Source of the DNA: Deltaproteobacteria bacterium
Lineage (GTDB): Bacteria > Desulfobacterota > DSM-4660 > Desulfatiglandales > HGW-15
DNA length: 37,114 bases
Direction: 5' to 3'
Assembly: GCA_019313825.1 (NCBI GenBank)
Contig: JAFDAM010000015.1
Location: 1-37,114, forward strand
Part shown: piece by piece, positions 7,376 to 14,615 of the stretch
How the letters are laid out: each line of letters starts with the position of its first letter
Numbering within the stretch: the stretch's first letter is position 1
Position numbers and translations under genes: made by a program
The notes under the pieces: generated by a model
The model's input: the letters and a program-made list of their open reading frames with translations, nothing else
Database searches by the model: none
Told to the model about the DNA's origin: nothing

Positions 7376-7896
7376 TCCTGGATCTCCTTCAACGCCTCTG
7401 GTATCAGCTTTCTGATTAACTCTTTCCTTTCAAATGAGTTCATGCTACGAAACTTGCTATAGTCTGGGTGATCCTTGCTGAGAGAAGGGGGCTTGGCCTG
7501 AAGGCCCGGCGCCAACTGGTCAAATTGAATTATAAGCTCTACCAGTGTGAATTCCTCTCCCGGATAACTCTCCAGCCATCCCAACCTCTTAATATATTCA
7601 AATCGAATGCGGTCCAGTAAGAAAAGATATCGATCAATGACCGACATCTTATCCTTTGTATCCAGTTCATTAAACTCGAATCCCGAACCAAGGCCCTGGA
7701 GATTCATGATAAGGTCGTAGAGATAGAAAGAACCTTTTTCTCTGCCGCAGGATAGAAAAGCCAAGGTGTTATTGGAGATATGGGGCAACCGAGTTGATGA
7801 TGTAAAATCTTCCCCGAACTTGCTGGTCCAATTACGGTATCCCCGCCGGACCCTCATCTCTAACTGGGCTTTTTTAAGATCAATAACGTCAGTCAT
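7357..7896 (-). CDS. Hypothetical protein, 179 residues
   Basis: I do not recognise this protein. It appears soluble and mainly helical, without signal peptide, membrane segment or cysteine cluster. A long helical stretch (MSVIDRYLFLLDRIRFEYIKRLGWLE) is its clearest segment and the C-terminus is basic and helical (FERKELIRKLIPEALKEIQ). The 3' end overlaps the convergent elongation-factor-like gene by 19 nt. It lies 76 nt downstream of the zinc-ribbon gene on the same strand and may share a transcript with it. Confidence 0.7.
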   Translation of the reverse strand: MTDVIDLKKAQLEMRVRRGYRNWTSKFGEDFTSSTRLPHISNNTLAFLSCGREKGSFYLYDLIMNLQGLGSGFEFNELDTKDKMSVIDRYLFLLDRIRFEYIKRLGWLESYPGEEFTLVELIIQFDQLAPGLQAKPPSLSKDHPDYSKFRSMNSFERKELIRKLIPEALKEIQDHSTTL

Positions 7897-7972
7897 CTCT
7901 CTGTTCCAGTATGGTTCAATTTTCCATGAAGAGCCCGCCTAGTGTGGGTCAGAGTCAATAGACATGGATTAT

Positions 7973-8332
7973 TTAATCTTCAATAAAAATATTGCCGCAT
8001 TTCACACAGACCTCTATCTTTCGCTGTTTGTGGCCGCATTCCGGACACATGATAAAATTTTCAAAGGGTTCAATATCAAGAGAGTTATCTGTGCTCTTTG
8101 TATCTTCAAAATAACCGTGCTCTTGGATATTCACTCTGCCGCCGGCATGCTGAATGACATCGGCATACTGTCTTGCATCCCTGAGTGGCATATCCGCCTT
8201 CATGATAACAGGCGCCATGTCTATTATCCTGCTAACCATTTCAGAGGATACGCCCAACTTGGACATCCTTTGCCTAAAATCACCTTCGGTTTCAATCAGC
8301 CCTAAAAAAACAACACGATATTTTTTATTCAT
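7973..8332 (-). CDS. Small protein with L7/L12-C-domain-like N-terminus and C-terminal zinc ribbon
   Basis: The 119-residue product has two parts. Residues 1-70 (YRVVFLGLIETEGDF...APVIMKADMPLRDARQYADVIQHAGGRVNIQ) follow the beta-alpha-alpha-beta pattern and the PVxxKxxxxxxDA...GGxVxI spacing reminiscent of the ribosomal L7/L12 C-terminal domain. Residues 92-119 form a zinc ribbon with CPEC and CVKC pairs. The function is unknown; nucleic-acid or protein binding by the ribbon is only an inference. It sits between pyrG and the 179-residue gene on the same strand. The likeness to L7/L12 is from pattern only. Confidence 0.7.
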   Translation of the reverse strand: MNKKYRVVFLGLIETEGDFRQRMSKLGVSSEMVSRIIDMAPVIMKADMPLRDARQYADVIQHAGGRVNIQEHGYFEDTKSTDNSLDIEPFENFIMCPECGHKQRKIEVCVKCGNIFIED

Positions 8333-8415
8333 ACAGATGAACCTTTCTTAAAACATTCCACAAAGGCCGGATCATGAAGAGAAGCGCAGGAAAAACAGGA
8401 TTGGTTTGAACAGGA

Positions 8416-9996
8416 TCAATCCAGGCAGGCATTGATAAAACCATAAAAGAGAGGTGCGGGTGATTCCATTCTTGATTTCAGTTCCGGGTGTGCCTGGGTG
8501 GCCACAAAGTATTTATGATCAGGTAATTCAATAAACTCAACCAGCCTGCCGTCAGGGGAAATGCCGGAAAAAACCATCCCGTTTTCAGTGATGATCCTAT
8601 GATATTCAGGGTTAACCTCATATCTATGCCTGTGTCTCTCCGAAGCTTCATCCGTTTTATAAAGGGAGTGAAGCACTGATCCTTTCTTGAGGACGGCTGG
8701 ATAGGCCCCAAGTCTCATTGTGCCACCCTTTTCTTTAATATCCTTCTGTTCGGGCAGAATATCGATTACCGGATGAGGAGTATCAGAATCCATCTCCGTA
8801 GAGTTTGCCCCTTCCAGATGACACACATTTCTTGCGAATTCAATAACAGCCATGTGAAGACCCAGGCAAAGGCCCAAAAATGGGATGTCCCGCTCTCTTG
8901 CCGCACGAATTATCTCGATCTTACCCTCTGTACCCCTGGACCCGAATCCACCGGGAACAACCACGCCATCCACATCATCCAGGAAGGAAGTGTCTCCAAG
9001 ATCCGTCGTCTCCACCCATTTCAGATTGATCTTACATCTCAGATGTGCTGAACAATGATTAAAAGATTCAATGATGGATGCGTAAGAGTCTTCCAGCTTG
9101 GTGTATTTCCCGCACATGGCCACTGTGATCTCTTTTTGGGGATTTCTGAGATTGTTGATGAGCTGTTTCCACTTTCTCATATCCGGGGGACTATAGATAT
9201 TCAGATTTTTATGAAGGATATCCGGAAGCCCCTCTTCCTCAAAGATAAAGGGGATCTCATAGATATCATCCACGTCAAGACCTGTGATAACCGCATCAGA
9301 CTCAACATCACAGAAATTTGAGATCTTTGTCTTTACATCCTTTTTGAGAAACTCGGAGCATCTGCCTATGATGATGTCAGGAAAGATTCCCCTCTGCTTC
9401 AGGAGGTTAACACTTTGCTGGGTAGGTTTTGATTTCTGTTCGTTAACACCATAGGGTATGGGGACATAGGTAAGATGCACATAAGCCGTGTTTTCTCTTC
9501 CTGCATCTTCCTTCATCTGTCTCATGGCTTCAAGAAAGAGTTCGTTCTCTATATCGCCCACTGTCCCTCCGATCTCAATAATGACGAGGTCGGCGGACTC
9601 CTCAAGGGCAATTTCAAGAATATGATTTTTTATGATATCAGTAACATGAGGGATGTATTGAACAGTCTTCCCAAGATAATCGCCTTTTCTCTCCTTCTGC
9701 CTGACCATGTCAAACACCTTGCCCATGGTGAGATTCCATTTTGACTTGCAGGTGACGTCAAGAAACCTCTCATAATGCCCGAAATCCATATCAACCTCAC
9801 CCCCATCGTCCAGCACAAAGACCTCTCCGTGCTCATAGGGGTTCATGGTTCCGGGATCAACATTAAGATATCCGTCACACTTGATAGGGATGATTTTGAG
9901 TTTCGAGGAGAGAAGATGACCGATTGATGCGGCAGCTATTCCTTTTCCAAGACCTGAGAGAACTCCACCTGTAACGATAATAAATTTGGCGGGCAT
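8416..9996 (-). CDS. pyrG: CTP synthase
   Basis: This 526-residue enzyme makes CTP from UTP, ATP and glutamine. The N-terminal synthase domain shows the P-loop-like GGVLSGLGKGIAAASIG (residues 10-26), DPGTMNPYEHGEVFVLDDGGE and IEIGGTVGDIE. The C-terminal class I glutamine amidotransferase domain has the nucleophile elbow GLCLGLH (Cys near residue 378) and the HPE triad near the end (ATQAHPELKSR). Length is slightly below the usual 535-545 but no motif is missing. It starts MPAKFIIVTGG; I see no strong Shine-Dalgarno sequence. It lies upstream of the zinc-ribbon gene on the same strand and not next to the usual kdsA or eno partners. Confidence 0.97.
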   Translation of the reverse strand: MPAKFIIVTGGVLSGLGKGIAAASIGHLLSSKLKIIPIKCDGYLNVDPGTMNPYEHGEVFVLDDGGEVDMDFGHYERFLDVTCKSKWNLTMGKVFDMVRQKERKGDYLGKTVQYIPHVTDIIKNHILEIALEESADLVIIEIGGTVGDIENELFLEAMRQMKEDAGRENTAYVHLTYVPIPYGVNEQKSKPTQQSVNLLKQRGIFPDIIIGRCSEFLKKDVKTKISNFCDVESDAVITGLDVDDIYEIPFIFEEEGLPDILHKNLNIYSPPDMRKWKQLINNLRNPQKEITVAMCGKYTKLEDSYASIIESFNHCSAHLRCKINLKWVETTDLGDTSFLDDVDGVVVPGGFGSRGTEGKIEIIRAARERDIPFLGLCLGLHMAVIEFARNVCHLEGANSTEMDSDTPHPVIDILPEQKDIKEKGGTMRLGAYPAVLKKGSVLHSLYKTDEASERHRHRYEVNPEYHRIITENGMVFSGISPDGRLVEFIELPDHKYFVATQAHPELKSRMESPAPLFYGFINACLD

Positions 9997-10400
9997 ATTA
10001 ATAACGTCTCGACATTATTACAACTTGTTAAAGTCCGGGGGGCTCCCGGGAACTGTCAATTTTTCTCGGGAATGGGCTGATTCTTAATGTGCTGAAGCCC
10101 CCGCATTTGATGGTGTTTTTGGAAACACTTATCCAGATTAATACCTTTAGTCAAGACAAAAAGTCTCTGAATATTATCATAGATTCATGTGGAATTGTTG
10201 AAAAGTGGTTTATCCATTTAAAATAGCTACCATTTTCAGCAGACGAAAAAGTTGAAAAAATGTAGACAACTACAATATATAAGATTTTTTTTTCATATTA
10301 ATACTATATATTGTTGTTTCCAGTTGACAATGAGGCCTAAAAGCATTATTGTTTTCCCGATCTATTCGCACCATAAATAGTGCATAAGGAGTCTCTCAAA
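9997..10400. other. Intergenic region upstream of pyrG and the CheY-like gene
   Basis: About 400 nt between divergent genes, AT-rich from 10140 onward. The plus-strand promoter at 10324-10352 is the clearest element. GC-rich inverted segments near 10036-10115 (for example GGGCT...AGCCC at about 10075-10105) could form weak hairpins in the pyrG leader. No gene is seen. Confidence 0.5.
10324..10352 (+). promoter_or_regulatory. Sigma-70-type promoter for the response regulator
   Basis: A perfect TTGACA (10324-10329) is separated by 17 nt from TATTGT (10347-10352). It lies about 50 nt before the ATG at 10401. Confidence 0.6.
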
Positions 10401-10781
10401 ATGCTACAGCAGAAGATACTTATTGTTGATGATGAAAAATCCCTTACAGAGTTGATTAAAGAGGCGCTCCATATGTATGGCGATTACAATGTGGAGAGGG
10501 CCTTTAACGGACAGGAGGCCCTTGAAAAATATAAGCATTTTTTACCTGACCTTGTGGTCATGGATGTTGAGATGCCTGTCATGGATGGCTATGAGTCATC
10601 CTCTAAGATCAAATCTTTTGACCCTGACGCGAGGATCCTGATGATGACAGGTAATCCGGGTGATTCCAGAGCTCGCAGGACCATAAAAGAAGGTATTGCC
10701 TTGACCCTCCTCGAAAAACCGGTAAGATTAGGCGAGCTGAACCGTATTATTAAGGACAATCTTCCGGTATACGCTTCATAA
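10401..10781 (+). CDS. Single-domain CheY-like response regulator
   Basis: This 126-residue protein is a receiver domain without an output domain. Visible are the acidic pocket (ILIVDDEKSL), the phospho-acceptor aspartate in VVMDVEMPVMDGY, the switch threonine in MMTGN and the conserved lysine in LEKPVR. It presumably acts by phosphorylation-dependent protein contact. The start at ATG 10401 was chosen over an upstream ATG at 10380 because AAGGAG sits 9 nt before it. No histidine kinase is adjacent. It precedes der by 24 nt and may be cotranscribed with it. Confidence 0.9.
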   Translation: MLQQKILIVDDEKSLTELIKEALHMYGDYNVERAFNGQEALEKYKHFLPDLVVMDVEMPVMDGYESSSKIKSFDPDARILMMTGNPGDSRARRTIKEGIALTLLEKPVRLGELNRIIKDNLPVYAS

Positions 10782-10805
10782 AACACCTGTATCACACTTA
10801 CGATT

Positions 10806-12122
10806 ATGACTTCTATTGTGGCTATAGTGGGGCGCCCCAATGTCGGTAAATCGACCTTTTTTAACCGTCTTTCAAGGTCAAGGGCTTCCCTTGTGGATGA
10901 CCAGCCGGGCGTTACCAGGGATCGCCTCTATGCATCAATCCTTTGGGAAGACACTCATTTAACAATCATCGATACAGGCGGTTTTGATGATCTGGGTCAA
11001 GAGCCCCTTCTGAATCAGGTCAGGGAACAGGTGGGGCAAGCCATAGCAGAGGCTGATCAAATCATTTTTATGGTGGACGGCCGTCAGGGTATTATGCCGG
11101 GCGATGAGGAGATGGCTCACAATCTTCGTCGGTCTGAGAAAAAGGTCTTTACGGTGGCCAATAAGATTGACGGGCCGGAACATGAGCATCTGGCCAATGA
11201 TTTTTATGGATTGGGAGTGGAAAAGGTCTATCCCGTTTCATCTGCTCACGGTTATGGTCTGAGGGCGCTTATGGAGGACATCACCCGTGAGCTACCTAAG
11301 ATCGAGCCGGAAGGGGAATCTGACGGTCGGATCAGGGTGGCGGTCCTGGGAAGGCCTAATGCGGGAAAATCCTCTCTGATAAATCGAATCCTTGGTTTTG
11401 ATCGACTTATGGTCAGCGAATTACCAGGAACTACCCGTGATTCTATTGATACCCTCTTTGAGTGGAAGGGCAGGGAATATCTTTTGATAGATACCGCCGG
11501 TATAAGAAGAAGAGGCAGGGTAAAAAAGAAGATAGAGAAATTCTCCATGATCAAAGCCCTCAGAAGCCTTGACCGTTGCCATGTGGCGGTTATTTTAGTT
11601 GACGCGGGAGCCGGGATTGTGGAGCAGGACGCGCGGATATGCGGTTACGCGCTTGATCGCGGCCGGGGTCTTGTCCTTGCGGTCAATAAATGGGATCTTT
11701 TAAAAAAGGATCCAGAGAGAAAGAAGCTCCTTGATGGATCCATAGAAAGACAGCTGAAATTGGCCTCTTTTGCCCCCAGGATCAACCTTTCGGCCCTTAC
11801 AGGTGAACGTGTAAAAAAGCTTTTTGAGAAGATCGACCTGGTCTATGGGCAGTTCTGTCTGAGGATCAGCACGGGAGAGGTTAACAGGGCTGTGGCTGAG
11901 ATGGTTCGGAAAAAACCTCCCCCCAGAATCGGGCGAGGGCGGTTTAATCTCCTCTATGCTACACAGACAGGCATAAGGCCCCCAACTTTTGTTGTCTTTG
12001 TAAACAGGCCGGAAATGGTCCATTTCTCCTATAAGAGATTTATGGTTAACCAGTTGAGGGAACGTTTTGGACTCAACCACACACCTATCAGGCTGATCTT
12101 CAGAAAAAAGAACAGAGACTAA
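10806..12122 (+). CDS. der: GTPase Der (EngA), ribosome assembly
   Basis: This 438-residue protein has the tandem G-domain layout unique to Der/EngA, needed for maturation of the 50S ribosomal subunit. The first domain shows GRPNVGKSTFFNRL (G1), DTGGF (G3) and NKID (G4). The second has GRPNAGKSSLINR, DTAGI and NKWD. A C-terminal KH-like domain follows (about residues 350-435, ending YKRFMVNQLRERFGLNHTPIRLIFRKK). The length is typical. It starts 24 nt after the response regulator gene; no strong Shine-Dalgarno sequence is visible before the ATG, which would suit translational coupling. Confidence 0.97.
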   Translation: MTSIVAIVGRPNVGKSTFFNRLSRSRASLVDDQPGVTRDRLYASILWEDTHLTIIDTGGFDDLGQEPLLNQVREQVGQAIAEADQIIFMVDGRQGIMPGDEEMAHNLRRSEKKVFTVANKIDGPEHEHLANDFYGLGVEKVYPVSSAHGYGLRALMEDITRELPKIEPEGESDGRIRVAVLGRPNAGKSSLINRILGFDRLMVSELPGTTRDSIDTLFEWKGREYLLIDTAGIRRRGRVKKKIEKFSMIKALRSLDRCHVAVILVDAGAGIVEQDARICGYALDRGRGLVLAVNKWDLLKKDPERKKLLDGSIERQLKLASFAPRINLSALTGERVKKLFEKIDLVYGQFCLRISTGEVNRAVAEMVRKKPPPRIGRGRFNLLYATQTGIRPPTFVVFVNRPEMVHFSYKRFMVNQLRERFGLNHTPIRLIFRKKNRD

Positions 12123-12124
12123 AT

Positions 12125-12152
12125 ATCAGTAATGTCCGGTTAGGATTTTGCA
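12125..12152 (+). repeat. Solo left end of the MITE-like element
   Basis: This stretch matches 6660-6687, the left terminal arm of the 322-bp element upstream of pyrE, with a single mismatch over 28 nt (CCGGTT for CTGGTT). No matching right end was found nearby. It begins three bases after the der stop codon and is followed by a 9-bp inverted pair, CACTCTAAA (12151-12159) and TTTAGAGTG (12189-12197). Confidence 0.65.
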
Positions 12153-12206
12153 CTCTAAATGTATTGCCTCCTCTGATAGGCACGCTCCTTTAGAGTGTAT
12201 ACAATA

Positions 12207-12253
12207 CCACGTACTTCTCCCCCCTCTCAGGCGGGAATCTTCGATGGGCGTGG
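12207..12253 (+). repeat. Hairpin-bearing direct repeat, left copy
   Basis: CCACG (12207-12211) pairs with CGTGG (12249-12253) around TTCTCCC...GGCGGGAA...TCGATGGG. A matching copy in the same orientation is at 12781-12827, so the two bracket the cyclophilin-like gene. The tail CGTGGATTCTTTACT also resembles CGTGGCTTCTTTACT near 5782-5797 behind foldback copy 1. Such stem-loops resemble the ends of IS200/IS605-type elements, which is inference. Confidence 0.55.
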
Positions 12254-12279
12254 ATTCTTTACTCTTATTGGGGGTAAAT

Positions 12280-12648
12280 ATGAAAATCAGAATAGATATT
12301 GGAGCTCTTTCTGTCGAGGCGGAATTGAACGACTCACCGGCTGCTCGTAAAGTGGCAGAGGTCCTTCCCATAAGGGCCCAATGCAGCACCTGGGGTGAAG
12401 AGATATATTTCACGATTCCGGTGGATGCTGAACTGGATGATACCGCCCGGGAGGAAGTGGAGATAGGGGATCTGGGCTACTGGCCGACAGGAAAGGCCTT
12501 CTGCATCTTTTTCGGGCAGACGCCCATGAGCAGCCCGGGGAAGATCATTCCGGCAAGCGCCGTGAACATTATCGGCAGGGTTATTGGGGATGCGATGAGG
12601 TTCAAGGAGGTTATGAGTGAGAGCGTGGTGAGCCTGGAGGCGGTTTGA
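12280..12648 (+). CDS. Cyclophilin-like fold protein (TM1367-type)
   Basis: The 122-residue product matches the small cyclophilin-like beta-barrel family (Cyclophil_like, as in Thermotoga TM1367). Typical parts are MKIRIDIGALSVEAELNDSPAARKVAEVLPI, WGEEIYFTIPV, the GDLGYWPTGKAFCIFFGQTPMS segment, and IIPASAVNIIGRVIGD near the end. Family members usually lack proven peptidyl-prolyl isomerase activity and their role is unknown. The start at ATG 12280 is set by GGGGGT 7-9 nt upstream and by the family N-terminus; the longer open frame runs into repeat DNA. The gene is bracketed by direct repeats at 12207-12253 and 12781-12827. Confidence 0.82.
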   Translation: MKIRIDIGALSVEAELNDSPAARKVAEVLPIRAQCSTWGEEIYFTIPVDAELDDTAREEVEIGDLGYWPTGKAFCIFFGQTPMSSPGKIIPASAVNIIGRVIGDAMRFKEVMSESVVSLEAV

Positions 12649-12731
12649 CTTATATTAATTATTTAAATGCAGAAAACTTGTTTCTCCCCCTGGGGCGTCC
12701 CTCACTGCATGGGTTGGAATCATTGGGCTCA

Positions 12732-12769
12732 TACCTAAAATTACCCTTGTCCAAAATCGATTTTTATTG
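12732..12769. repeat. Small palindromic intergenic repeat, copy 3
   Basis: About 38 nt match 970-1007, including the left flank (ACCTAAAAT) and the core TTGTCCAAAATCGATTTTT. The right arm TTGGAC is lost: TTGTAA stands in its place. Confidence 0.6.
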
Positions 12770-12780
12770 TAATTTGAAAG

Positions 12781-12827
12781 CCGCGTCCTTCTCCCGCCTC
12801 TTTGGCGGGAAACCTCGATGGGCGTGT
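12781..12827 (+). repeat. Hairpin-bearing direct repeat, right copy
   Basis: Matches 12207-12253 in the same orientation. It contains a perfect hairpin, CCCGCC (12793-12798), loop TCTTT, GGCGGG (12804-12809), followed by AACCTCGATGGGCGTG. It leads directly into foldback repeat copy 2. Confidence 0.6.
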
Positions 12828-12847
12828 CAAAGATCCCGACTTGCGGG

Positions 12848-13049
12848 GGTCAGAGAAAATTAGCTCTGCCTGAAAAGGGCAATCTATCCGGCGATGCCTG
12901 TCTCTTCAAGACGATATCTACTACTAAGGAGGAAGTGGTCAAATATTTGGGCTTTGCCAAGTCAGTTGCAAATTCCAAGGGATTCAGAGGCATAAAACCC
13001 AAATATTTGACCACTGCAGAGTCAAGTGGAATTTTTAAAAAGATATCGT
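12848..13049. repeat. Foldback repeat element, copy 2 (right arm truncated by a gene)
   Basis: Closely matches 5507-5708. The left outer arm CTCTTCAAGACGATATCT is at 12902-12919. The inner arms at 12935-12951 and 12998-13014 are a perfect 17-bp inverted repeat. The right outer arm survives only as AGATATCGT (13041-13049), which is already inside the radical SAM coding sequence. A one-base deletion relative to copy 1 near 12925 breaks any shared reading frame. Confidence 0.75.
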
Positions 13050-13964
13050 GATTATAACGGCTATTTAAGAGAGCTATTCGGTGAGCGTGTTCAGAAGATA
13101 CCCCTAGACGCGGGATTCAGCTGTCCGAACCGGGACGGAACCATCTCCGACAGGGGATGCATATTCTGCGACAGCCGGGGCTCAGGCACCGGCGCATTGA
13201 TCGATCATTGCCTATCCATCGATGAACAGATCATCGAAGGGCGGATATTTGCTGAGAAACGGTACAAAGCAAAGAAATATATTGCCTATTTTCAGTCCTT
13301 TACAAACACATATGCCCCTGTCAACAGGCTCAAAGAGCTGTATGACCAGGCCATGAATCATGAAGGAATGGTGGGTCTCTCTGTAGGTACAAGGCCGGAC
13401 TGCGTGGATCATGAGATCCTGGAACTTATTAGTTCATATGGGAAAGATTACCTTGTATGGATTGAGTATGGTCTTCAATCCGCCCATGACATAACCCTAA
13501 CAAGAATCAATCGCGGTCATGATGTGGCCAGTTTTGAGAAAAGCGTGCGGATGACGAATGATTACGAATTGAATATCTGTGCGCACGTTGTTCTGGGTCT
13601 GCCGGGAGAGACGAGCGAGATGATGCTGGATACTGCTCGCTTTATTGCGCGGCTTCCCGTGCACGGCGTCAAGATACACTTGCAATATGTCGTGAAGGAC
13701 ACGCCTTTGGCTGTCCTGTATGAGAAGGGGGAATATCGCTGTTTGGAAAGAAACAAGTATATTGAAACGGTGGTGGATTTTCTCGAGCTTCTTCCTCCGG
13801 ATACGGTTATACAGAGATTGACAGGGGATCCCGTACAATCAGAACTGGTGGCGCCCATGTGGGCCGGTGATAAGAATGAAAATCTGAAACTCATAAGGGA
13901 GAGATTAGAGGAGAGGGATACATGGCAGGGAAAGAAATATCAGAGATCTACTGTTGGAAAATAG
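13026..13964 (+). CDS. TIGR01212/YhcC-family radical SAM protein
   Basis: The 312-residue protein has the YhcC-type N-terminus RYRDYNGYLRELFGERVQKIPLDAGFSCP and the iron-sulfur cysteines C33, C45 and C48 (CPNRDGTISDRGCIFC, a CX11CX2C spacing typical of this family). SAM-barrel segments follow, such as GLSVGTRPDCV, WIEYGLQS and VLGLPGE. The family is widespread, but its reaction is not established. The start is a GTG at 13026 inside foldback repeat copy 2, so the first five or so residues (MEFLK) are encoded by the repeat end; native family homology begins at RYRDY. Its 3' end overlaps the alkyltransferase gene by 43 nt, which indicates one operon. Confidence 0.88.
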   Translation: MEFLKRYRDYNGYLRELFGERVQKIPLDAGFSCPNRDGTISDRGCIFCDSRGSGTGALIDHCLSIDEQIIEGRIFAEKRYKAKKYIAYFQSFTNTYAPVNRLKELYDQAMNHEGMVGLSVGTRPDCVDHEILELISSYGKDYLVWIEYGLQSAHDITLTRINRGHDVASFEKSVRMTNDYELNICAHVVLGLPGETSEMMLDTARFIARLPVHGVKIHLQYVVKDTPLAVLYEKGEYRCLERNKYIETVVDFLELLPPDTVIQRLTGDPVQSELVAPMWAGDKNENLKLIRERLEERDTWQGKKYQRSTVGK

Positions 13965-14431
13965 AGCCGGATGAACTTCATATCTATCTGGCCTCATCAG
14001 AAAGGGGTGCTGTCCGGGTAAGCCTCAGTCTTGATAAGAAAGAGGACTGCCCGGAAATTTTTAAGGGACTGTTTCCCGAAAAAGTCATTGTAAAAGATAG
14101 AGAGATGAACCTTGCCCTTATGGAGGCGGTCAAGGCCGTGTTGGATGGAAGCACTCTTCCCGATGATCTCCCCCTTGATATCCATTCAACAATATTTCAA
14201 CTCAAGACCTGGAAGACGATCGCCCGGATACCCTATGGCCAGACCAGGACATACGGCGAGTTGGCCATGATGGTCGGTAAGCCCGGAGGGGCCAGGGCAG
14301 TGGGTCAGGCCATGAAAAGAAACCCTCTACCCATTGTCTTTCCGTGACATAGGGTAGTTGCTGCCGGGGGGCTCGGCGGATTCAGCGGGGGACTTGATTT
14401 AAAAAGGTATCTGCTGGATAGGGAGAAATGA
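13922..14431 (+). CDS. O6-alkylguanine-DNA alkyltransferase with TGA at the catalytic cysteine (candidate selenoprotein)
   Basis: The frame reads the complete Ogt/MGMT protein if TGA at 14345-14347 is decoded: 141 residues, the TGA residue, then 27 more (169 in total). The N-terminal Methyltransf_1N-like part is followed by the DNA-binding domain (FQLKTWKTIARIPYGQTRTYGELA), the arginine-finger segment GGARAVGQAMKRNP and the active site PIVFP-[TGA]-HRVVAAGGLGGFSGG. In the family this position is the invariant Cys of PCHRV that takes the alkyl group from damaged guanine. Every residue after the TGA fits the family, and a SECIS-like hairpin lies at the right distance. Start: ATG 13922 with GGAGAGG upstream. 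Alternatives are a nonsense mutation at exactly this codon, or a sequencing error. If TGA stops translation, the 141-residue product lacks its nucleophile. Confidence 0.8.
14361..14379 (+). promoter_or_regulatory. Candidate bacterial SECIS hairpin
   Basis: CTGCCG (14361-14366) pairs with CGGCGG (14374-14379) through six pairs including one G-U. The 7-nt loop GGGGGCT begins with G. The loop begins 19 nt after the TGA at 14345-14347. Known bacterial SECIS elements are short stem-loops within the coding region, with a G among the first loop bases about 16-37 nt after the UGA. Judged by eye only; GC-rich coding DNA can form such stems by chance. Confidence 0.5.
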
Positions 14432-14490
14432 GAGGAGCCTAAGGTTCAAAAAGTGATAAAAGTTAGCCAAAGTTCAGGATAAAGATTAAT

Positions 14491-14531
14491 AAGGCTAAGG
14501 GCGCAAGGCTTAAGGCATAGGGTAAGGCTAA
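14491..14531. repeat. Degenerate 7-nt-period array
   Basis: Units of about 7 nt based on GGCTAAG repeat imperfectly (GGCTAAG, GGCGCAA, GGCTTAA, GGCATAG, then GGTAAGGCTAA). Similar GGCTGAA units flank the four-helix-bundle gene at 15597-16027. It lies between the alkyltransferase gene and fabD, a gap of about 185 nt with no other feature seen. Confidence 0.5.
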
Positions 14532-14615
14532 ACAGAATTGGCTGATTCCCTATAGGCTTCATGCATTGAGACTTTCACTATGTCACTATTGTTTGTCCCT
14601 GTATATTAGGCATGA

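Noticed and set aside
14345-14347. Calling the alkyltransferase a plain pseudogene
   Set aside because: The TGA falls exactly on the catalytic residue, the rest of the frame is intact and a SECIS-like hairpin follows. A nonsense mutation remains possible and is noted, but is not the preferred reading.
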